From the NCBI GenBank assembly GCA_029778965.1, contig JAKPBL010000282.1, positions 1 through 5,796 on the forward strand: 5,796 nt of DNA, given 5' to 3'. Shown piece after piece: positions 1 to 4,427 of the stretch. Under the pieces are notes generated by a model. It was not told where the DNA came from and searched no databases. It saw only the letters and a list, made by a program, of their open reading frames with translations. Both the position numbers and the translations under genes were made by a program. Every line of letters begins with the position of its first letter. Positions within the stretch are counted from its first letter, which is position 1. Source of the stretch: Bacteroidota bacterium (GTDB taxonomy: Bacteria > Bacteroidota > Bacteroidia > Chitinophagales > Chitinophagaceae).

Positions 1-1086
1 GTTTACGCCGCTGCCGGTGGGAACGATATAGCTGAAATTGAGGCCGAATACATTGTATTTGATACCGGCGCCGAGGGTAAAGTATTTGCGGTTACCCTTG
101 GTTTTGTCTTCATAAAAATAGCCGGCGCGCAGGGCGAACTGCTCCTGGTACCAGAATTCGGCGCCAAGCGAAGCCGTGAACTCTTTGAGCTCTTCGCTGA
201 AACCGCCGGGTGCGTCGCCAAAGGAACTGAACCAGGACGATACCGTTGATTTGTTACGGTAATTTACCAGGCCGAGGGAGTCGCCCACCGAGGGCGGCGT
301 GGGCACCAGCAGCTTGTTGATATCGAGACCGAAGGTCAGCTTGCTGTTCTCATCGAACACCGAGGTATACGCCACACCCAGGCCAAGATTGGCGGGTATA
401 AAGTCTTTCTGTGTGGCATCAGACGTATAGCCGATCTTGGTACCGAGGTTGGTAAGGGTGGCTCCGGCACTGAAGCCCTGCCCCACGTCGTTGGTATTTC
501 TGTAATACCAGCTCAGATCGCCGGCAACAGCATTGCCTGCTTTATACGTGGTGCCATTTACGTTCTGGCCTCCGGCCAGGTTGGAGTAAATATAACGAAG
601 GGCGATACCCAGGCCCATTTTCTCGGAGAGTTTGCGCGAATACCCCAGGTCGAACCCGAACTCACGGGGGCGATAAGAGCCAAAATCATTGCCCGAGTTA
701 TCGGTAAACTGGATATTACCCAGGTTGAAATACCGGAGGGTGGTGGAGATAGCCTGGTTGTCGTCCAGCTTATAATAACCGCTGAGCGAAGCCAGGTACA
801 CATCGTTCAGACCCAGGCGTTTAAGCCAGGGCGTATAGGTGAGACCGAGCGAAAACTTGCTTTCGTTGAACGGTGTTTTCGCCAGGTTCCAGTACGGTGC
901 GTTCACGTCGGGCGTAGTGGCTATGCCTACTTCACCCATACCTCCTGCCCGGGCATCGGGCGAGATGCGCAGAAAAGGCACAGAGGTCGTAACAACGTTG
1001 ATCGGTTCTGCCTGGGCAAACGCTTCAGACAGGGAAAAACCGGCGAGGATAAGCGTTGCTGCCAGCTTGAGGGACGATTGTTTCAT
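1..1086 (-). CDS. porV: Type IX secretion outer-membrane shuttle protein PorV (LptO), 3' end cut by window edge
   Basis: This open frame runs from an ATG at 1086 to the first base of the window without a stop, giving 362 residues of a protein usually somewhat under or around 400, so only the C-terminal end is missing. Residues 1-24 form a signal peptide with a likely cleavage after Ala-Phe-Ala and before Gln25. Residues 38-60 carry the family hallmark (FLRISPDARAGGMGEVGIAT then TPD), and the rest alternates aromatic and polar residues as expected of an outer-membrane beta-barrel of the FadL-like fold. In known systems PorV collects CTD-bearing cargo from the SprA/Sov translocon and delivers it to the PorU sortase complex on the cell surface. 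It is divergent from gldJ, another gene of the same machinery. No strong Shine-Dalgarno is present; only an A/G-rich stretch (AAAGAAAGATAAGA) precedes the start, as is usual in Bacteroidota. A porU neighbour is not in the window. The main alternative would be the paralogue PorQ, but the N-terminal motif favours PorV. Confidence 0.9.
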   Translation of the reverse strand, partial: MKQSSLKLAATLILAGFSLSEAFAQAEPINVVTTSVPFLRISPDARAGGMGEVGIATTPDVNAPYWNLAKTPFNESKFSLGLTYTPWLKRLGLNDVYLASLSGYYKLDDNQAISTTLRYFNLGNIQFTDNSGNDFGSYRPREFGFDLGYSRKLSEKMGLGIALRYIYSNLAGGQNVNGTTYKAGNAVAGDLSWYYRNTNDVGQGFSAGATLTNLGTKIGYTSDATQKDFIPANLGLGVAYTSVFDENSKLTFGLDINKLLVPTPPSVGDSLGLVNYRNKSTVSSWFSSFGDAPGGFSEELKEFTASLGAEFWYQEQFALRAGYFYEDKTKGNRKYFTLGAGIKYNVFGLNFSYIVPTGSGVN

Positions 1087-1146
1087 GCGATCTTATCTTT
1101 CTTTAGGTATAGTTTCACACGAAACGCCGGGAACTTGCCCGTAATG

Positions 1147-1154
1147 CAAAGAGA
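1147..1154 (-). promoter_or_regulatory. Possible -7 element of the porV promoter
   Basis: Read on the minus strand this is TCTCTTTG, one mismatch from the Bacteroidota -7 consensus TAnnTTTG, and it is followed by C as is often seen. It lies about 60 bases before the porV ATG, a normal distance. No TTG/TTTG -33 box is found at the expected spacing of about 19 bases, so support is weak. Confidence 0.25.
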
Positions 1155-1231
1155 AATTACCCTTTGAGAGGTCAGGGGTGCCTGGTCGTTTCAATAAAAA
1201 ACTTGGGTAAATTTTTCTCTATAAGCGGCGA

Positions 1232-1247
1232 AAATAATCAATTATTT
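1232..1247. repeat. AT-rich inverted repeat in the porV/gldJ intergenic region
   Basis: AAATAAT and ATTATTT flank a two-base spacer (CA), giving a perfect 7-bp dyad. The tiny spacer makes a DNA-binding operator more likely than an RNA hairpin. AT-rich dyads arise easily by chance, so a regulatory role is only a possibility. It lies about 145 bases upstream of porV and 255 bases upstream of gldJ. Confidence 0.35.
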
Positions 1248-1265
1248 GAAAATGAACAGATTTGC

Positions 1266-1278
1266 AGCGCCGGGCGCT
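1266..1278. repeat. GC-rich inverted repeat in the porV/gldJ intergenic region
   Basis: AGCGCC and GGCGCT are separated by a single G, a perfect 6-bp dyad. The one-base centre rules out a simple RNA hairpin of full length. It sits about 20 bases from the AT-rich dyad. Function unknown; chance occurrence is quite possible. Confidence 0.3.
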
Positions 1279-1424
1279 TTCCGGTTCGTCACCTTGTAGG
1301 AACGCTGGGTAAGGACAATTATTGTACCGGGTTTTGGCGCATACGGGGCCGGCAGCCGCCTGCATAGAAACGTTAAACCTTTTCCGGCCCGTTATTTGGG
1401 TGAATAACGCATTATTTAACTATT

Positions 1425-1432
1425 TATATTCG
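1425..1432 (+). promoter_or_regulatory. Possible -7 element of the gldJ promoter
   Basis: TATATTCG differs by one base from TAnnTTTG and lies in an AT-rich stretch about 70 bases before the gldJ start. A TTTG is found at 1395-1398, but the 26-base gap is longer than the usual spacing of about 19, so the pair is not a good promoter match. A candidate only. Confidence 0.22.
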
Positions 1433-1500
1433 CGGTTAGCAAATCGTGCCGGACACAATATTACAAGATCGCTCCCGTTATAACTGTCTTAAACCAGCAA

Positions 1501-3069
1501 ATGGCTATCAATATGAACTGGAAAAACCTAACAATCCTCGTATCCTGCGCCGCAATGGTCGCCTCCTGTAAGAACGGGAAGCTATTCGGCAAAAAAACCC
1601 AAAAGTCTGACGTAACCGGTTGGAACTACAATGACAAAAACCAGGGTGGTTACCAGGTTTCCAAAGAAAAAGAGCAGCGGACCGGTCCAGGTCTCGTATT
1701 TGTTCAGGGTGGTACCTTCACCATGGGTGCTACGGAAGAAGATGTGATGGGTGATTGGAACAATGCTCCCCGCCGTGTAACAGTAAACTCATTTTATATT
1801 GACAGAACGGAAGTGGCCAACGTACACTACCGTGAATACCTGTACTGGATCAACACCGTGTTCGACGGTGACGAGTACCAGGCGGTACGCAATGGCGCCC
1901 TGCCCGACACCCTTTGCTGGCGCAGCGAGCTCGCCTACAACGAGCCGATGGTTGAATATTACTTCCGCCATCCTTCCTATAACTATTATCCTGTTGTAGG
2001 GGTAACCTGGAAGCAGGCCAACGACTTCTGTATCTGGCGTTCAGACCGTGTTAACGAACTGGAACTGGTGAAGCGTGGCTACATCAATGAAAAGTCGATC
2101 AAAAATGTTTCAGGCATTGCCGAAGAACATTTCAATACAAAATCTTACCTCGCCGGCGAATTCCAGGCAGCGCCCGGAAAAGCAGCCCGTTCGAAAAAGA
2201 ACGACCTGAAGAATCCCAATGGTTCTCCGCGTACCAATGTTACTTTCGAAGACGGTATCCTGCTGCCGAATTACCGCCTGCCCACAGAAGCGGAATGGGA
2301 ATATGCCGCACTTGGTTATGTAAACCAGAACCCGCAGCCTTCGCGTAAAGAAGGTAAGCGTGGTGAAGAACTGGTAACCAACAAGCAGGTATATGCCTGG
2401 TCGAGCAACGTGAACGGCCTGCGTGATACCCGCAAGGGCACCTGGCAGGGAACTTTCATGGCCAACTTCAAGCGCGGATCGGGCGACAACATGGGTGTTG
2501 CCGGCGGACTGAACGACCGTGCCGTGTACACTGCGCCGGTTGAATCATTTTATCCCAACGGCTTCGGCATCTACAATATGAGCGGCAACGTGAACGAATG
2601 GACTGCCGACGTGTACCGCCCGCTGTCGCTGAACGACTTTGACGATGTGAGCCCCTATCGTGGCAACAAATTCTCGACCGTTGACCAAACCACCGGCAAG
2701 CCCGAGCGCGACAGCCTGGGTAACATCAAATACCGCCTGATGACCGACGAAGAGAGCAGGGGTCGTCGCAACTACCAGAAAGCCGATGTTATCAACTACC
2801 TCGACGGTGACTCTATTCTGCAGGGCGTACAATACGGTTACGGCGTAACCACGCTGATCAGCGACAAGAGCCGCGTCATCAAAGGTGGTAGCTGGAACGA
2901 CCGCGCTTACTGGCTGAGCCCCGGTACCCGCCGCTTCCTGGAAGAAGACCAGAGCAGCAGCACCGTAGGTTTCCGTTGCGCGATGGATCGCACCGGCAGC
3001 CCCGAAGGCAATGGTTTCAAAACCGGTATCGAATACAAGAAGCGCCGCCAGAACAGCCGCAAGAAATAA
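1501..3069 (+). CDS. gldJ: Gliding motility / type IX secretion lipoprotein GldJ (SUMF1 fold)
   Basis: The protein is 522 residues, in the usual size range of GldJ. It starts with a lipoprotein signal peptide: a hydrophobic stretch at about residues 10-22 and a lipobox Val-Ala-Ser-Cys with Cys23 as the lipidated residue. The residues after Cys23 are basic rather than acidic, so the known Bacteroidota surface-export signal is absent and a periplasm-facing position is inferred. The early part has GldJ-type motifs: GWNYNDKNQGGYQ, then PGLVFVQGGTFTMG, then EDVMGDWNNAP. The formylglycine-generating-enzyme-like (SUMF1) fold is shown by RLPTEAEWEYAA at 259-270, NMSGNVNEW at 359-367, KGGSW at 461-465 and GFRCA ending near Cys493-Ala494. 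In Flavobacterium johnsoniae GldJ is needed for gliding and for stability of the secretion-ring lipoprotein GldK; no sulfatase-activating activity is expected. GldK, a paralogue, was considered, but the DVM-DWNN segment and the absence of gldLMN downstream favour GldJ. An alternative start is Met5 (1513); neither has a Shine-Dalgarno. The C-terminus is strongly basic. Confidence 0.88.
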   Translation: MAINMNWKNLTILVSCAAMVASCKNGKLFGKKTQKSDVTGWNYNDKNQGGYQVSKEKEQRTGPGLVFVQGGTFTMGATEEDVMGDWNNAPRRVTVNSFYIDRTEVANVHYREYLYWINTVFDGDEYQAVRNGALPDTLCWRSELAYNEPMVEYYFRHPSYNYYPVVGVTWKQANDFCIWRSDRVNELELVKRGYINEKSIKNVSGIAEEHFNTKSYLAGEFQAAPGKAARSKKNDLKNPNGSPRTNVTFEDGILLPNYRLPTEAEWEYAALGYVNQNPQPSRKEGKRGEELVTNKQVYAWSSNVNGLRDTRKGTWQGTFMANFKRGSGDNMGVAGGLNDRAVYTAPVESFYPNGFGIYNMSGNVNEWTADVYRPLSLNDFDDVSPYRGNKFSTVDQTTGKPERDSLGNIKYRLMTDEESRGRRNYQKADVINYLDGDSILQGVQYGYGVTTLISDKSRVIKGGSWNDRAYWLSPGTRRFLEEDQSSSTVGFRCAMDRTGSPEGNGFKTGIEYKKRRQNSRKK

Positions 3070-3086
3070 GTAAAACAGATAGCCAA

Positions 3087-3126
3087 CAAAAAGCCTGCAT
3101 CGTTTCCGGTGCAGGCTTTTTGTTTT
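3087..3126 (+). terminator. Intrinsic terminator after gldJ
   Basis: A perfect 13-bp stem (CAAAAAGCCTGCA at 3087-3099 with TGCAGGCTTTTTG at 3110-3122) encloses a 10-base loop and runs into TTTTGTTTT. It begins 17 bases after the gldJ stop codon. The A-run on the 5' side would also give a T-run on the minus strand, so it could work both ways, but no minus-strand gene ends here. It separates gldJ from the next operon. Confidence 0.9.
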
Positions 3127-3194
3127 AGCTGAAACAATTGGTTATAAAACAGGCTTGTGTAACCAAAGTAACAGTGCAGGTTTTTGATTTGATG

Positions 3195-3202
3195 CAACTT
3201 TG
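3195..3202 (+). promoter_or_regulatory. Possible -7 element for the osmC-rhodanese operon
   Basis: CAACTTTG followed by C is one base from the Bacteroidota -7 consensus TAnnTTTG. It lies downstream of the gldJ terminator and about 60 bases before the ATG at 3263, a sensible place for the operon promoter. No clear -33 TTG box was found at standard spacing. Confidence 0.3.
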
Positions 3203-3262
3203 CTATATCAATTACAGCGACCTATATCCATAGCAGGTTATTCATTAACTCAATATACCATC

Positions 3263-3697
3263 ATGGCAAAAGAACACTATTATGAAGTAGATGTGCAGTG
3301 GCAGCAGGGACGGGCAGGTGTATTGTCTTCATCTGTTCTGAACGACCGCATCGCCTGCGCAACCCCGCCCGAATTTCCCCAGGGGGTTCCCGGCATCTGG
3401 TCGCCCGAACATTTGTATGCAGCGGCTATCAACAGTTGCTATATGGCTACTTTTCTGGCGGTGGCGGAGAATTTCAAATTGCCCTTTACCGGCTTTTCGT
3501 GTAAAACCATTTGCAAGCTGGAGGTGGTTGACGGAAAGCACCAGGTAACGGAAGCCGTTATCGAGCCAGCCCTCATCCTGGAAAACCCGGCAGCCGACAG
3601 CGATAAAGCCATGCGGGTGCTGGAGAAATCGAAGGCCGCCTGCCTGATCACCAATTCCATCAAAACAGCGATTGAATTAAAGAGCAGCCTGAATTGA
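3263..3697 (+). CDS. OsmC family protein (thiol-dependent peroxidase-like)
   Basis: This is a 144-residue protein, the usual size for the OsmC/Ohr family. Both family cysteines are present: Cys59 in the motif INSCYMATF at the start of the central helix, and Cys127 in KSKAACLITNSI. The upstream SPEHLYAAA segment carries the family Glu49. In characterised members the pair reduces organic or fatty-acid hydroperoxides with dithiol (lipoyl) reductants; some OsmC-like proteins act on other thiol or sulfane-sulfur substrates, so the substrate here is open. There is no signal peptide, so it is cytosolic. The frame stays open upstream to a TTG at 3200, but that extension overlaps the likely promoter and has no family similarity, so the ATG giving MAKEHYYEV is chosen. 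No Shine-Dalgarno is visible. A rhodanese gene follows 47 bases after its stop, suggesting an operon devoted to thiol and sulfur redox chemistry. Confidence 0.85.
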   Translation: MAKEHYYEVDVQWQQGRAGVLSSSVLNDRIACATPPEFPQGVPGIWSPEHLYAAAINSCYMATFLAVAENFKLPFTGFSCKTICKLEVVDGKHQVTEAVIEPALILENPAADSDKAMRVLEKSKAACLITNSIKTAIELKSSLN

Positions 3698-3744
3698 CCA
3701 CCACGAAATACCACAAGCATTCCTAAGAAGAAAACACATCAGTT

Positions 3745-4062
3745 ATGTTTAGCATATTAAAGAACCTGTTCACCGCCGGCGATAACAACCAGTTGGCGGA
3801 AGCCATTAAAGAAGGGGCATTTTTAGTAGACGTACGCACTGCTTCCGAGTTTTCGGCCGGCAGCGTACCCGGCGCCGTCAATATTCCCCTCGACAAAATA
3901 GACAGCCGGCTGTCTGCCTTCAAGAACCGGAAAAACATTGTTGTTTTTTGTCAAAGCGGCGGCCGGAGCAGCCAGGCCAAACGCATTTTAGAACAGAATG
4001 GCTACCAGCAGGTCATCAACGGCGGCGGATGGCAAAATGTGTACCGGGTGGTAACCGCCTGA
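3745..4062 (+). CDS. Single-domain rhodanese (sulfurtransferase)
   Basis: The 105-residue protein is one rhodanese domain with little else. Key elements are the LVDVRTASEFSAGSVPGAVNIP block at about residues 27-48, which includes Asp29, Arg31 and Glu35 of the family signature, and the active-site loop Cys69-Gln-Ser-Gly-Gly-Arg-Ser75, whose cysteine would carry the persulfide. A C-terminal GYQQVINGGGWQN segment matches the usual rhodanese ending. Such enzymes move sulfane sulfur between donors such as thiosulfate or glutathione persulfide and thiol acceptors. The first ten residues are fairly hydrophobic (MFSILKNLFT) but too short for an export signal, so it should be cytosolic. It lies between an OsmC-like gene and a small membrane-protein gene; with the latter it resembles the two halves of E. 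coli YgaP. The short gap contains an A/G-rich stretch (AAGAAGAAAACA) before the start. The actual donor and acceptor are unknown. Confidence 0.9.
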   Translation: MFSILKNLFTAGDNNQLAEAIKEGAFLVDVRTASEFSAGSVPGAVNIPLDKIDSRLSAFKNRKNIVVFCQSGGRSSQAKRILEQNGYQQVINGGGWQNVYRVVTA

Positions 4063-4084
4063 AAAACGGCAGGTGTTTCATAGT

Positions 4085-4110
4085 GGCGGGGCCGGTGTAG
4101 CCGGCTTGCC
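4085..4110 (+). repeat. RNA hairpin between the rhodanese and membrane-protein genes
   Basis: GCCGG (4091-4095) and CCGGC (4101-4105) pair around a TGTAG loop. The stem extends outward through two G-U pairs and three further pairs (GGC at 4085-4087 with GCC at 4108-4110), with one bulged G at 4090. No T-run follows, so it is not an ordinary terminator. It may be an mRNA stability or partial-readthrough element between the two genes, or without function. Confidence 0.45.
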
Positions 4111-4136
4111 ATAATAAGTGAATAAAAAGTGTACGT

Positions 4137-4367
4137 ATGAAAAGCTACTTAAGGAACTGGGACTTTATGCGGGCGTTGCGGCTGGCCATGGGCATTTTTA
4201 TTGTTGTGCAAGGCATCCTGACAGCAGAATGGTTATTTATCATACTCGGAGCGCTGTTCTCCTTATTGCCCCTGCTCAACATCGGTTGCTGCGGCAGCGC
4301 CGGCTGTAATATACCTGTGGTTAAAAGCAGCAAGAAAACCGAGGGCACGACGTATGAAGAGATATAA
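4137..4367 (+). CDS. Small two-helix membrane protein, YgaP-like (DUF2892-type), with a C-terminal cysteine cluster
   Basis: The 76-residue protein has two hydrophobic segments, about residues 14-29 and 32-48, joined by a very tight turn (Thr-Ala-Glu-Trp). A short N-terminal stretch precedes them that contains NWDFMRALRLAMG, reminiscent of the start of DUF2892/YgaP-like membrane domains. Right after the second helix comes NIGCCGSAGCNIP with Cys51, Cys52 and Cys57, followed by a hydrophilic, Lys/Thr-rich tail. It should sit in the inner membrane as a helical hairpin. It follows the rhodanese gene by 74 bases on the same strand. In E. coli YgaP a rhodanese domain and a two-helix membrane domain are in one chain, so this pair may act together, with the cysteines as possible sulfur acceptors or metal ligands. 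The ATG at 4137 is preferred; Met11 is a less likely alternative because it would remove the conserved-looking N-terminus. Family assignment rests on recognition of pattern, not on a search. Confidence 0.65.
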   Translation: MKSYLRNWDFMRALRLAMGIFIVVQGILTAEWLFIILGALFSLLPLLNIGCCGSAGCNIPVVKSSKKTEGTTYEEI

Positions 4368-4370
4368 CGC

Positions 4371-4399
4371 AAAAAAGCACCAGCCTTCCGGCTGGTGCT
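4371..4399 (-). terminator. Intrinsic terminator of the phosphoesterase/propeller gene, between convergent genes
   Basis: AGCACCAGCC (4376-4385) and GGCTGGTGCT (4390-4399) form a perfect 10-bp stem with a TTCC loop. On the minus strand the stem is followed by six T residues (the A-run at 4371-4376, whose last base also closes the stem), which is a classic terminator for the gene ending at 4428. On the plus strand the stem is followed by AACTAAAAACTG with no T-tract, so it should stop the sulfur operon less efficiently, if at all. Confidence 0.85.
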
Positions 4400-4427
4400 A
4401 ACTAAAAACTGACCAGGTTTTCTTGTA

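Larger units (their letters stand above)
1087..1500. other. Divergent intergenic region between porV and gldJ
   Basis: These 414 bases lie between the two divergent starts and must hold the promoters of both genes. I see no convincing gene: the only open frame of note (plus strand, 1164-1367) needs a TTG start and encodes a low-complexity, unrecognisable 67-residue peptide. Visible structure is an AT-rich 7-bp inverted repeat at 1232-1247, a GC-rich 6-bp inverted repeat at 1266-1278, and imperfect Bacteroidota -7-like elements on each strand. The composition changes abruptly between AT-rich (1195-1260, 1395-1435) and GC-rich (1262-1300, 1335-1365) patches. This length is more than two simple promoters need, so a regulatory site or a small RNA is possible, but nothing in the sequence demonstrates one. 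Confidence 0.6.

Noticed and set aside
839..1144. 101-codon plus-strand open frame opposite the start of porV
   Set aside because: It is antisense to well-supported porV codons and its translation has no recognisable domain.
1164..1367. Possible 67-codon gene in the porV/gldJ gap
   Set aside because: It needs a TTG start, has no ribosome-binding signal, and crosses the AT-rich dyad and GC-rich patches with no coherent protein pattern.
1501..3069. GldK (T9SS ring lipoprotein) or an active formylglycine-generating enzyme instead of GldJ
   Set aside because: The DVM-DWNN and PDTLCW segments and the length are of GldJ type, gldL does not follow, and the lipoprotein setting does not fit a sulfatase-activating enzyme.
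3200..3262. N-terminal extension of the OsmC protein from a TTG at 3200
   Set aside because: The 21 added residues do not resemble the OsmC fold and overlap the likely promoter; the ATG at 3263 gives the usual family length.
4118..4309. 63-codon frame starting at a GTG and overlapping the small membrane-protein gene
   Set aside because: It overlaps the better-supported frame at 4137 and yields a His/Arg-rich peptide without membrane segments or known pattern.
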